Source: Lysinibacter sp. HNR (GTDB taxonomy: Bacteria > Actinomycetota > Actinomycetes > Actinomycetales > Microbacteriaceae). From it: a DNA stretch of 64,000 nucleotides. Both the position numbers and the translations under genes were made by a program. Under the pieces are notes generated by a model, which was given only the letters and a program-made list of their open reading frames with translations, was not told the DNA's origin and searched no databases. Location: the NCBI RefSeq assembly GCF_029760935.1, contig NZ_CP121684.1:744001-808000 (forward strand), written 5' to 3'. Positions 34,715-43,237 of this stretch are shown here, piece after piece (the first letter of the stretch is position 1; every line of letters begins with the position of its first letter).

Positions 34715-35559
34715 GTACACAGGAACGAGCGTTTTCTGCCACGGGGGTGGGTCGTACCGTCTCGCTGGGAATAAGCCAAGTGGGATACGAACTGCGTCGC
34801 TACTCTCGATCAACCGGCCAGGTTTTCTTCACTTTCTTTTTCCCCTCCCTCATGTTTCTTCTTTTGGCGACGGCCTTTAGCGGCATGGGTGAGGTCGGTG
34901 TGCAGCCCGATGGTACGGGCGGGATAAGCCAGGCGGCCTATTTCTTGCCTGGAATGTTGGCCTCAGGAATTCTTCTGAGCGGTGTTCAGGGTCTGGGGAT
35001 CGATATTGCTGTTGAGCGTTCCGCGGGAACTCTCAAACAATTGGGCGGCACCCCGCTCTCGCCCACGAGCTACATGATTGGTAAGGTCGGTCTTGTCCTT
35101 GTGAGTGGAATTGTGCAGGCCGCGCTCCTCCTGGGAATCGCTTTCTTTGTTTATCGGGTTGAGCTTCCCACGGAGCCGTCCCAGTGGCTCACGTTCGCCT
35201 GGATCTTCGTTCTGGGTATTTTGACAAGCACGATATTGGGAGTGGCTATTTCGGCCCTTCCTCGGGGGAGCCAGGATGCCAGTGCAATAATCGTCCCCAT
35301 CGTTCTAGTTCAGCAGTTTATTTCCGGCGTGTATATTCCCTTTTATGTGCTGCCAGAGTGGTTGCAGAACGTTGCTTCTGTATTTCCTCTGAAGTGGATT
35401 GCACAGGGCATGCGCAGCGTGTTTTTTCCCGAGCACTTTGCTTCTATGGAGCAGAACGGGGAGTGGGGTCTGGGCTGGATAGCACTTGCACTGCTGCTCT
35501 GGGCCGTGATTGGCTTTGTGTTTACGCGTCTCACATTCCGTTGGGTGCGTGCGCGCTGA
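34711..35559 (+). CDS. ABC-2 type exporter, membrane subunit
   Basis: This 282-aa protein has six hydrophobic helices in the ABC2_membrane arrangement. The family segment AVERSAGTLKQLGGTPLSPTSYMIGKV lies between helices 2 and 3, and FISGVYIPFYVLPEWLQNVASVFPLKW between helices 5 and 6. The ATG lies within the 4-bp overlap with the ATPase gene. It is convergent with the rhodanese gene 78 bp downstream. The substrate is unknown. Confidence 0.92.
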   Translation: MSTQERAFSATGVGRTVSLGISQVGYELRRYSRSTGQVFFTFFFPSLMFLLLATAFSGMGEVGVQPDGTGGISQAAYFLPGMLASGILLSGVQGLGIDIAVERSAGTLKQLGGTPLSPTSYMIGKVGLVLVSGIVQAALLLGIAFFVYRVELPTEPSQWLTFAWIFVLGILTSTILGVAISALPRGSQDASAIIVPIVLVQQFISGVYIPFYVLPEWLQNVASVFPLKWIAQGMRSVFFPEHFASMEQNGEWGLGWIALALLLWAVIGFVFTRLTFRWVRAR

Positions 35560-35637
35560 GCGCAGTGCTACCCCAGTAATGAAGCCCACGGGGCGGTAGC
35601 CCGCGTGCGAAACGCGTAGCGGTGACTGGGAACAGGC

Positions 35638-36522
35638 TTAACCCGCGTGGGTCACAAGCGGTGCTCCGGGGTCGCTGACCCACTCGTCGAGCGAGCCATC
35701 GTAGAGTGAAACCCTGCTGTGACCAATGAGAGTGAGGGCGAGGGCATCTGCGGCGGCCGCTATTCCTCCCCCGCAGTAGGTGACAACGTGATCCGCGAGG
35801 GTTGCCTCTCCAAGACGGTCGGCGAGGCTTTCCCTGTCGAGAAAAGTGTTGGTGGACTTGTCGAGTAGGCGGACGACGGGGACGCTCACGCTACCCGGTA
35901 TGTGGCCGGGGCGCAAACGTGGGGCCACCTCACCGGTGAACTCGCGGGGCGGTAGCCCACACACGAGGGTGGCATGCTCTGTCCCGTTCACGACCCTCTC
36001 CACAAACTCTTTATCTACCCAGAGTTCGGGACGCTCCGTGGCCGTAAACTGCGCGGTGCGGGGCTCAACATGACCGAACTCAAGCGGGAAGTCCGCAGCA
36101 ATCCACGCTTTTAATCCCCCGTCAAGAACGGCTACTCGGTCATAACCGAAGGCTCGAAACAGCCACCACACCCGTGCCGCAAAATGGCCCAGGCTACTGT
36201 CATAAACGATAACGCTCGTGGTGTTGGTGATACCGAGCGCCCCCACTGCTGCAGCGAACCTTTGAGCGCTGGGCCTGCTAAAAGCGTACCCTGTGGTGGG
36301 GTCGGAAAGCTCCGTAATGACATCGGCAAAAATAGCGCCGGGGAGGTGACCGCCGACTAGATATTCTTCATCCCCGCTCACATAGAGCGGTTTTCCTCCC
36401 GGTCCGTCTACGGGGAAGGCAGAGGCATCGAGAATAACGATATCGTCGGCACCCAGGTGATCGTATAGCCACTGGACTGAAACGAGGGGGCTGTCGGGTA
36501 TCTCTGGAAGTGTCGTACTCAT
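35638..36522 (-). CDS. Thiosulfate/3-mercaptopyruvate-type sulfurtransferase (rhodanese)
   Basis: The 294-aa protein has two rhodanese domains. The N-terminal one (about 10-140: ILDASAFPVDGPGG, GHLPGAIFAD) is inactive, as usual. The C-terminal one carries the active-site loop VTYCGGGIAAAADALAL with the persulfide-forming cysteine. The loop resembles SseA-like enzymes more than the short GlpE type. Such enzymes transfer sulfane sulfur to cyanide or thiol acceptors. The gene is monocistronic, and its upstream AT-rich region (36523-36700) is shared with the divergent wall-protein gene. Confidence 0.92.
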   Translation of the reverse strand: MSTTLPEIPDSPLVSVQWLYDHLGADDIVILDASAFPVDGPGGKPLYVSGDEEYLVGGHLPGAIFADVITELSDPTTGYAFSRPSAQRFAAAVGALGITNTTSVIVYDSSLGHFAARVWWLFRAFGYDRVAVLDGGLKAWIAADFPLEFGHVEPRTAQFTATERPELWVDKEFVERVVNGTEHATLVCGLPPREFTGEVAPRLRPGHIPGSVSVPVVRLLDKSTNTFLDRESLADRLGEATLADHVVTYCGGGIAAAADALALTLIGHSRVSLYDGSLDEWVSDPGAPLVTHAG

Positions 36523-36700
36523 ATGACCATGCTCTCAGGAGAACACGGTTAACCCCAACCCCTGTGCAAAATGAGGTCATAATTGTAAGTCCTAGATTAG
36601 TGAGTAATTTGTGTAACGACGAAGCCTATAAATAGGTAAATAATAAGTAAATTTTATAATTCTCTATGTTTATGTGCTTTATCTGCATATCCTTATACCT

Positions 36701-37870
36701 ATGCATTCTTTTGTTTCTGCCCTTATGGTGGCGGGAGTAATGGTTGTTACTGTGGCCCTTCAGCCGGTGAGTGTTGTGAACGCTCGTGTGGAAGATTCAT
36801 TCCACCTGGCTCAATCTTTTCCGGTCGAGATTGATCAAGCGGAGGGACAGCCTCGCGCCATTCTCTCTGAGAGGATAGACACCCCTATGTCTATCCCGGA
36901 GATGGAAGTTTCCGTCCACGATACGGCTGAGGTTGTGGATAAGTCTCGCCCCGGCCCGAGCGAAGGATTGGAGACCTCCGTTTCTGATCCGGTTGAAGAG
37001 ACTGGGGGATTTGCCCCGGCTCCTGTTGAAAACTCCGGGGGCGGCGAGGAGCACCCTCAATCTCTTTCTCCGTAGAATCCTCAAGGGAACATCCGTGACA
37101 CTGAAAAAACGGATGATCCGGAGGCCCCTGCTTCTCCGAAACAGGATGTGAAGGATATCGTGGGTACTTTACCGTCTGTGGACAACCCGAACGACACCGA
37201 CAACCCGAACGACACGAACAACCCGAACGACACCGACAACCCGAACGACACGAACAAGCTGAACGATACCAACAACCCGAATAACACGAAGAACGGCTCT
37301 GATGGCTCGGGGGAGACCCGGCGTAACGACCCAACCGTCGGCTATGCACCGGCGGAGATAGGTGAGAATAAAGCCGTGCTCAGGGCAGTGATTAATCCGC
37401 GTAATAATGATGTATCGGTCGCTTTTGTTTACGGTTTTACCTCACTGTATAGCGTGCGATCCATGGAGAAAAATATCTCAAAAGATGAGAGCGAAGTAAT
37501 GATCTCGGCTGAGATAGCCGGCCTTACCTGCTCCACCGCATACCACTATGCTGTTGTTCTCACCGGAGAATTTGGGCGGGTACAGAGCGGAGATTACGCT
37601 ATCACCACGGGTATGTGTCGGAACAACCCGCATCCCGGGGATGATGTCGCGGGGTCCCTGCTCCCCATCACGAGTGGGTTTTCTCGTCAAGTCTCTTCCC
37701 CCGAAACCGGGGGAAATCTGGCCCAAACGGGTTTTGCCTCCGATCAGGGTCTGATTGCGGGCACCATGTTATTACTGGGCGGTGGGGCGGCTCTGGGTTA
37801 TCGAAGTCGAACCTGGCGCCGCGTGCGTGGATCTTCAGACCGTGCTCGTATTCCCGCAAAGAACAAGTAG
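36701..37870 (+). pseudogene. Wall-anchored surface protein gene interrupted by one in-frame TAG
   Basis: From ATG 36701 (signal peptide FVSALMVAGVMVVTVALQPV) the frame runs 124 codons to TAG at 37073-37075. It then continues open in the same frame to 37870. Together they make one logical protein of about 388 aa: signal peptide, acidic Pro-rich region, NPNDT repeat tract (37181-37293), and an FN3-like domain (GYAPAEIGENKAVLRAVINP ... GLTCSTAYHYAVVLTG). The tail LAQTG-hydrophobic helix-RSRTWRRVRG is an LAXTG sorting signal of the sortase E type. The second half has GTG 37148 but no ribosome binding site or signal peptide. A single CAG-to-TAG change would explain the break; readthrough or sequencing error are alternatives. 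No ribosome binding site is obvious at 36701, so a leaderless start is possible. Confidence 0.75.
37181..37293 (+). repeat. Tandem 15-bp coding repeats (NPNDT units)
   Basis: About seven units of the type AACCCGAACGACACC encode (D/N)NPNDT. They alternate in two flavours, giving a 30-bp higher-order period, and degrade toward the 3' end (KLNDT, NPNNT). The tract forms a flexible wall-spanning linker in the protein and, as a direct repeat, could change length by slippage. Confidence 0.85.
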
Positions 37871-37941
37871 GACACGCCTCCTCTGCGGGTAGTGAGTATC
37901 TGGCTAGAGCACGCCGTAGTGGGTTCAGAGAGCAGGGATCC

Positions 37942-38523
37942 CTAACGAAGCGTTTTGCGGGAGGTAATCTGCCCGGTATCAAAACCGAGTAGATGGAGTC
38001 CCCCGTGAAAGCGTGCGTGCTCAATTTTGATACAGCGATCCATAACTACTGTGAGCCCTTTTTCTTCACCGTAGTATGCGGCTTCCTCGTTCCAGATGCC
38101 AAGCTGAACCCAGATGGTGGGGCTACCGGCGGCTACAACACTATCGATCACCGAGGGAATATCGCTTGCTCGGCGGAATACCACCACGATGTCCACCACC
38201 TCGGGGAGGGAAGCCAGATCCGGGTAGGCCTTTTCGCCGAGGATCTGATCGGCATTGGGATTGACAAAATATACTCGATAGTCGCTTGACTGCTGCAGGT
38301 AGGTTCCCACGAAGTAGCTGGAGCGGGCGGGGTTGGGGGAGGCTCCTACAATCGCGATTGATTTAGCCTGTCGGAGGAATCCCAACCTTTCTTTTGCGGT
38401 TGGGCCGAGCCAGGTCCGCTGCGAACTGAGTAGTTTAGCGAGGGGGGAGTCAGCCGGTAGGTCGCAACTCAGACCGTTGGCAAGCTGGGTGGTGGCGAGC
38501 TGTGAGGATGACGTCGCGTTCAT
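37942..38523 (-). CDS. CoA-binding domain protein (YccU type)
   Basis: This 193-aa protein has a Rossmann-like CoA-binding domain. It shows SIAIVGASPNPARSSYFVGTYLQ (glycine motif), VYFVNPNADQILGEKAYPDLASLP, VDIVVVFRRASDIP and IWVQLGIWNEEA, and near the end VMDRCIKIEHARFHG. These match the small stand-alone CoA_binding family, whose cellular role is not settled. It overlaps the metY gene by 4 bp (ATGA), which suggests a functional link to sulfur amino-acid metabolism (inference). Confidence 0.92.
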   Translation of the reverse strand: MNATSSSQLATTQLANGLSCDLPADSPLAKLLSSQRTWLGPTAKERLGFLRQAKSIAIVGASPNPARSSYFVGTYLQQSSDYRVYFVNPNADQILGEKAYPDLASLPEVVDIVVVFRRASDIPSVIDSVVAAGSPTIWVQLGIWNEEAAYYGEEKGLTVVMDRCIKIEHARFHGGLHLLGFDTGQITSRKTLR

Positions 38524-39839
38524 AGAGACTCCTGTGTTGTGGGCTTCGTACCGGTTTTAACCGCTGCTGTGAGTGCTTGGTCAAGGTCGTAGATGATGTC
38601 TTCTGCGTCTTCGAGGCCAACGCTCAGCCGAACGGTGCCCGCTCCGATACCGGTGTCGGCGAGCTGCTGGTCGGTGAGCTGTGCGTGTGTTGTTGACGCG
38701 GGATGAATGATGAGGGTTTTGACATCACCAACGTTGGCCAGGTGGCTGGCCAGGTTGACGTTTTCGATGAGCGCGCGCCCCGCTTCGCGCCCCCCACGCA
38801 CGGTAAAACTAAACACCGAGCCCGGTCCTCGAGGGAAATACTTCTGCGCGCGATCATGGTGTGGGTGGTGGGGGAGACCAGCCCACGAGACCGTCTCAAC
38901 ACGGCTATCGGCGTCTAACCATTCCGCGACTCGTCCCGCGTTATCAACGTGTGCCTGCATTCTGTAGGGCAGAGTTTCTACACCCTGGGCGAGCAGGAAC
39001 GCGGAGTGTGGGGCCAGGGTGGGGCCGATATCGCGCAGTTGTTCGGCTCTGAGCCGGGTAAGAAAAGCGTATTCTCCGAAATTGCCGGACCACTTGAGCC
39101 CCCCGTACGCGGGGACGGTCTCGTCGAAGAGGGGGAACTTCTCGCTGTGCCAATTGAACCGACCCGACTCCACCACAACACCGCCGAGGGTTGTCCCGTG
39201 ACCGCCGAGAAACTTAGTGGCGGAGTGGATCACTATGTCGGCACCCCACTCGATAGGGCGGTTGAGGTAGGGAGTGGCGAGTGTGGCATCAATGATGAGC
39301 GGGATACCCGCGGCGTGGGCTACCGCAGCGAGTCCCTCGATATCGGCAATTTGGCCGGAGGGGTTGGAGACGGACTCGGCAAAGATGAGCTTGGTATTCT
39401 CAGCGATTGCCGCGGCGTAGTCGGCAGGATCTGATGACTGCACAAAAGTTGTGTCTACACCAAAACGGCGAAGCGTGATGTCGAGCTGCGTGATAGAACC
39501 GCCATAGAGGTTGGAAGAAGCAACGATATGGTCCCCCTGACCCGTAAGCGAAGCAAAGGTAATGTACTGCGCGCTGAGTCCGCTCGCCGTAGCAACAGCA
39601 CCGATGCCCCCCTCTAGGCTGGCCACACGTTCTTCGAAACTCGCAACAGTGGGATTCGACAAACGCGAATAAATGTTTCCGTATTTTTGAAGAGCAAAGC
39701 GTGCCGCAGCGTCCGCCGTGTCGTCAAAGACAAAGGAACTGGTCTGGTAAATGGGAAGGGCCCGAGCGCCCGTGATGGGGTCTGGGATATTACCCGCATG
39801 AATTGCGCGGGTGTGGAATCCGTATTCGCGATCTGCCAT
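38520..39839 (-). CDS. metY: O-acetylhomoserine sulfhydrylase (Cys/Met metabolism PLP enzyme)
   Basis: The 439-aa PLP enzyme has N-terminal GFHTRAIHAGNIPDPITGARALPIYQTSSFVF, PLP-phosphate-binding residues around SGLSAQYITF and SNLYGGS, and the Schiff-base lysine in HSATKFLGGHGT. The length (about 430-440) and the GGV-VVESGRFNW region favour O-acetylhomoserine (thiol)-lyase over cystathionine synthase. It makes homocysteine from O-acetylhomoserine and sulfide for methionine synthesis. No S-box or other regulatory RNA was seen in the short space before it. The assignment to MetY within the family is likely but not proven. Confidence 0.9.
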   Translation of the reverse strand: MADREYGFHTRAIHAGNIPDPITGARALPIYQTSSFVFDDTADAAARFALQKYGNIYSRLSNPTVASFEERVASLEGGIGAVATASGLSAQYITFASLTGQGDHIVASSNLYGGSITQLDITLRRFGVDTTFVQSSDPADYAAAIAENTKLIFAESVSNPSGQIADIEGLAAVAHAAGIPLIIDATLATPYLNRPIEWGADIVIHSATKFLGGHGTTLGGVVVESGRFNWHSEKFPLFDETVPAYGGLKWSGNFGEYAFLTRLRAEQLRDIGPTLAPHSAFLLAQGVETLPYRMQAHVDNAGRVAEWLDADSRVETVSWAGLPHHPHHDRAQKYFPRGPGSVFSFTVRGGREAGRALIENVNLASHLANVGDVKTLIIHPASTTHAQLTDQQLADTGIGAGTVRLSVGLEDAEDIIYDLDQALTAAVKTGTKPTTQESL

Positions 39840-39947
39840 GTCACTCAGACTAGCGGCACCGGCGAATTTTGTGGGCCCTATCGTAACAATGTGAAACCGG
39901 CATTCCTGCGCGGGGGCAGGTTCTGGTTATGGGGCGCCTGCGGTGTG

Positions 39948-40691
39948 CTAGGTCGCGGAAATTTCGTTATAGCCCTCGGCGCGTTCCTGCCCGGTAAGCG
40001 TGTGGATCGCAGCCATGATGCGGTCGGTGGCCTCCCGGCGGTCTTTACCCGAGGCTGACGAGGACAGGCCAGAAAAATCGACAGGGGGTCCAAAGCTCAC
40101 GGTGATAGGGCTTTTCTTCCCCGGTGTCCCGTCGGGGCGGAGTAGCCGCCCCCGATCCGAGCCGATCAGGCCTACCGGTATTACGGTCGCTCCCGTCTCT
40201 AGAGCAAGCCACGCGACTCCGGTGCGCCCTCGATAGAGTCGTCCATCACGTGAACGGGTTCCCTCGGGATAGATTGCAAAAGTGCCACCGGAACGCAAGA
40301 TATCACGCCCAACGTTGAGGGACGTTTGCGCGGCACCACCCGCGCCGCGTTTAACCGGGACGGCGCCGATGGTGTTAAAAAACCAGCGCTGGATACGTCC
40401 GAAGACCCTAGCCCGTTCAAAGTAGTGGGACTTCGCGAGAAACTGTACCCGGCGGGGGACAGCGAGTGGGATAATAATGCTGTCGCGTGCGGCCAGATGA
40501 TTGCTGGCAAAGAGCACGGCTCCCCGGGTAGGAACATTGTGTTTACCCACCACACGAATCCTATAAGCAAATCGTCCGAGGGGGGTGAGAACAGCCCGTC
40601 CCGCAAAGTAAACGAGCCCGGGCTTGGAGGATCCGGGGGGAACCTCGGATAGTTTTGCCGGGCGCTTCGATTCCAAACGAGTCATTCGCAC
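39948..40691 (-). CDS. 1-acyl-sn-glycerol-3-phosphate acyltransferase family (PlsC-like)
   Basis: The 247-aa protein has acyltransferase motif I NHLAARD (H-x4-D catalytic pair), motif II-like FGRIQRWFFNTIGAVPVKRG, motif III YPEGTRSRDGRLYRGRTGVA and motif IV VIPVGLIG. It belongs to the lysophosphatidate acyltransferase superfamily, which acylates glycerophospholipid precursors at the inner membrane face. Phosphatidate synthesis or tailoring of another lipid are both possible. It stands alone, 108 bp upstream of metY and on the same strand. Confidence 0.92.
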   Translation of the reverse strand: MRMTRLESKRPAKLSEVPPGSSKPGLVYFAGRAVLTPLGRFAYRIRVVGKHNVPTRGAVLFASNHLAARDSIIIPLAVPRRVQFLAKSHYFERARVFGRIQRWFFNTIGAVPVKRGAGGAAQTSLNVGRDILRSGGTFAIYPEGTRSRDGRLYRGRTGVAWLALETGATVIPVGLIGSDRGRLLRPDGTPGKKSPITVSFGPPVDFSGLSSSASGKDRREATDRIMAAIHTLTGQERAEGYNEISAT

Positions 40692-40923
40692 ACCCTACCT
40701 CCTTGGGTATTCCTTGAACGGAATGATGCGGGATGTGCCATCACCCGGGAGGTGAATTTTGTGGGCTTTGGAGTGGGGTGGAGAGTATTAACAGATAACC
40801 ACGGGAAGATTAAACACTGTGGAGTGTGACGGCCCCTTGATAGGATGTTCGTGCACAACGCTTTGTTGACAGACTAAATAAGAATAGACAGTCTATCCCG
40901 TACGAATATCGAAATGAGACACG

Positions 40924-41904
40924 TTGAAGCTCCGAGTCGTTCCCGTCTTTATGGCAGCATTTGCCCTCACCCTTACCGGTTGTACCATTGCTGACGCTAA
41001 CTTCACACAGCAGGCAAAAGAAGCAGGGTGTGAGATCCCGGCCTCGGGGAGTCAAAGCGACTCCATAAAAGTAACCGGGGAGTTCGGCGAACAACCCACC
41101 GTTGAGTTCAGTACTCCACTCAAGGTAGACGGTGTTCAGCGCACCATCTTGATCGAGGGTGATGGAGACATCATAGTCGAGGGTGACACCGTGAAATCAC
41201 GACTGACCCTCGTTAATGGAGTAGATGGCGAGCAGATCGCCTCGGAGGAGCTAGACCTCCCCGTCGACAGTTCAGTCCTGCCCACGCCGGGATGGCTTGC
41301 AATCGCCGATTGCATGCCCGTTGGCAGCCGTGCTGTCACCACCATGAGCGGTGCTGATCTTTATGGTGAAACGGGTAACGAGACTCTGGGGATAACGGCC
41401 GAGGACAGTGTAGTGATCGTTGTAGATGCGCAGCGCACGGTCTTTAACTGCACGGGTGAGCTGCCCGATAACTTCCTGGATCGTGCCGAGGGAGAGAGTG
41501 CCTCGCTGCCCGATGGGTTCCCAACCCTTACACTGGCGGATAACGGCGATCCCACGCTGACCTTTCCCGAGGGTTTTGTGCCCGTCAACGAGCTGAGAAT
41601 TGCAAACAGCATTAACGGCGAGGGCGAAGAGGTTCAGGAGGGCGACTGCGTTGTTGTGCACTACAAGGGTATGAACCAGGAGACCGGTGAAATCTTTGAT
41701 GAGAGCTGGGCTCGCGGAAATCCCGCACAGTTCACCACCGACGGCGTTATCCCCGGATTCCGTGATGCGCTTGTGGGTCAGAACGTTGGCTCGCAGGTTG
41801 TTGCCCTCATTAACCCCGACAACGGCTACGGACCAGCCGTGGAGGGCGATGCAAAAACCGGAAACATTGCTTTTGTCGTTGATATCTTGGCGACAAATCG
41901 CTAA
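40924..41904 (+). CDS. FKBP-type peptidyl-prolyl isomerase lipoprotein
   Basis: The gene starts at TTG 40924 and encodes 326 aa. MKLRVVPVFMAAFALTLTGC is a lipoprotein signal (lipobox LTGC). The C-terminal 110 residues are a complete FKBP domain: GDCVVVHYKGMNQETGEIFDES, FTTDGVIPGFRDALVGQNVGS and VALINPDNGYG. Residues about 45-190 look like a second, degenerate FKBP-like unit (VEGDTVKSRLTLVNGVDGEQI ... MPVGSRAVTTMSGADLYGETG), which lacks most active-site aromatics. The protein is expected at the outer face of the membrane, assisting folding of exported proteins. A terminator follows directly. Confidence 0.9.
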   Translation: MKLRVVPVFMAAFALTLTGCTIADANFTQQAKEAGCEIPASGSQSDSIKVTGEFGEQPTVEFSTPLKVDGVQRTILIEGDGDIIVEGDTVKSRLTLVNGVDGEQIASEELDLPVDSSVLPTPGWLAIADCMPVGSRAVTTMSGADLYGETGNETLGITAEDSVVIVVDAQRTVFNCTGELPDNFLDRAEGESASLPDGFPTLTLADNGDPTLTFPEGFVPVNELRIANSINGEGEEVQEGDCVVVHYKGMNQETGEIFDESWARGNPAQFTTDGVIPGFRDALVGQNVGSQVVALINPDNGYGPAVEGDAKTGNIAFVVDILATNR

Positions 41905-41922
41905 AGAATAATAAAGGCTCAC

Positions 41923-41954
41923 GCCCGTTCCTGCACTGTGGTGAGGGGACGGGC
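41923..41954 (+). terminator. Rho-independent terminator after the FKBP gene
   Basis: GCCCGTTCC (41923-41931) pairs with GGGACGGGC (41946-41954), with one G-U pair and a 14-base loop. It is followed by TTTGTC. It begins 19 bp after the FKBP stop and lies before dxr. Confidence 0.65.
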
Positions 41955-42009
41955 TTTGTCTATTGGCGGGTCGACAGCGGTAAGAATCGTATGCTGTCAT
42001 GATTAACCT

Positions 42010-43098
42010 ATGCGTCGAGTGATAATTTTAGGTTCAACGGGTTCTATCGGTCGTCAAGCTCTTGAGGTTATCCGGGCAAACCCGCATGAGTTTCAGGTTG
42101 TGGGCCTCTCCGCGGGTACAGATCTTGCGGGCCTGCGAGCGCAGGCCGATGCTTTTTCGGTGGAAAATACCGCCCTTGGAGCGATGGAATCCGAGCATCT
42201 GGTGCGGGACACAGAGGCGGATGTCATCCTGAATGGAATCACCGGCTCCATCGGGCTGGGTCCCACGCTGGCCGCGCTTAAGGCCGGTGCAACGCTCGCT
42301 CTAGCAAATAAAGAGTCCTTGATAGTCGGGGGAGACCTTGTTGTCCGGTTGGCCCGTCCCGGACAGATTGTTCCTGTGGATTCGGAACACTCCGCAATAG
42401 CCCAGGCGCTTCGAGCGGGCGAGCAACACGAGGTGAGTAGGCTTATCCTGACCGCCTCGGGAGGGCCGTTTCGTGGTCGTTCTCGCGATTCTCTGCGTAA
42501 CGTAACACCGGCGGAGGCCCTGGCTCATCCCACATGGGACATGGGAAAAATGGTAACCACAAACTCCTCAACCCTGGTGAATAAAGGGCTGGAGGTGATT
42601 GAAGCCCATCTGCTTTTTGGGGTTTCATACGATCGGATTGAGGCCGTTGTGCACCCGCAATCTATCGTGCACTCCATGGTGGAGTTTAGCGATGGTTCCA
42701 CCCTGGCCCAGGCCTCACCCCCCGATATGAGACTTCCCATTTCGCTGGGGCTTAACTGGCCGCGCAGAGTAGCGGGTGCCGTCGCTCCGATTGATTGGGG
42801 CCGAGCCCACGAGTGGACCTTTGAACCCCTTGACCGGGTTGCGTTTCCGGCGGTTGAGTTGGCTAAACAGGTTGGCAGGGCTGGGGGAACCTATCCCGCA
42901 GTCTATAACGCTGCAAACGAACAGGCGGTTGAGGCCTTCCACAGGGGTAACATCGGCTACCTTGACATCGTGGATACGATAGCTCGCGTGGTTGATGCGC
43001 ACGACTTTTCGGGAGAAGAGTTGACTCCGGAACTGCTGGCAGACGCGGAGCGCTGGGCACGGGTGCGAGCTGATCAGCTTATCGAGCGTGCGGGTTAG
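42010..43098 (+). CDS. dxr: 1-deoxy-D-xylulose 5-phosphate reductoisomerase
   Basis: Dxr is the second enzyme of the MEP isoprenoid pathway and converts DXP to MEP with NADPH. The 362-aa product shows the NADPH motif [16 protein letters not shown] at the N-terminus, [15 protein letters not shown], and [14 protein letters not shown], where the metal-binding Asp and Glu lie. [12 protein letters not shown] and [21 protein letters not shown] follow. It is somewhat shorter than many Dxr proteins but no motif is missing. With ispG 3.5 kb downstream it forms part of the usual actinobacterial MEP cluster. Confidence 0.96.
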   Translation: MRRVIILGSTGSIGRQALEVIRANPHEFQVVGLSAGTDLAGLRAQADAFSVENTALGAMESEHLVRDTEADVILNGITGSIGLGPTLAALKAGATLALANKESLIVGGDLVVRLARPGQIVPVDSEHSAIAQALRAGEQHEVSRLILTASGGPFRGRSRDSLRNVTPAEALAHPTWDMGKMVTTNSSTLVNKGLEVIEAHLLFGVSYDRIEAVVHPQSIVHSMVEFSDGSTLAQASPPDMRLPISLGLNWPRRVAGAVAPIDWGRAHEWTFEPLDRVAFPAVELAKQVGRAGGTYPAVYNAANEQAVEAFHRGNIGYLDIVDTIARVVDAHDFSGEELTPELLADAERWARVRADQLIERAG

Positions 43099-43148
43099 AG
43101 ACGCGTCAGCGTCTCAGGCACCCAGCCGGAAGAACTGATTAAAAACTT

Positions 43149-43183
43149 CGGTGTCGTGCGCGAACTAACCGCGCACGACACCG
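43149..43183. terminator. Bidirectional terminator between dxr and the substrate-binding protein gene
   Basis: A perfect 14-bp stem, CGGTGTCGTGCGCG (43149-43162) and its complement (43170-43183), has a 7-base loop. It is followed on the plus strand by TTATTATTT and on the minus strand by AAGTTTTT. It sits between two convergent genes and can serve both. Confidence 0.85.
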
Positions 43184-43237
43184 TTATTATTTGCTACGGT
43201 ACGGTAGCTACGAGATGCCCGCTGTGGCGGTCAACTC

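Noticed and set aside
35575-35625. GC-rich inverted repeats between the ABC permease and the rhodanese gene
   Set aside because: The stems are short and interrupted, so I could not define a convincing terminator.
37181-37293. Regular short repeats that could suggest a CRISPR array
   Set aside because: The units are contiguous 15-bp in-frame codon repeats without spacers, lying in a surface-protein gene.
37148-37870. The second half of the amber-interrupted gene as an independent gene from GTG 37148
   Set aside because: It has a sorting signal but no signal peptide and no ribosome binding site, and shares the frame with the upstream part.
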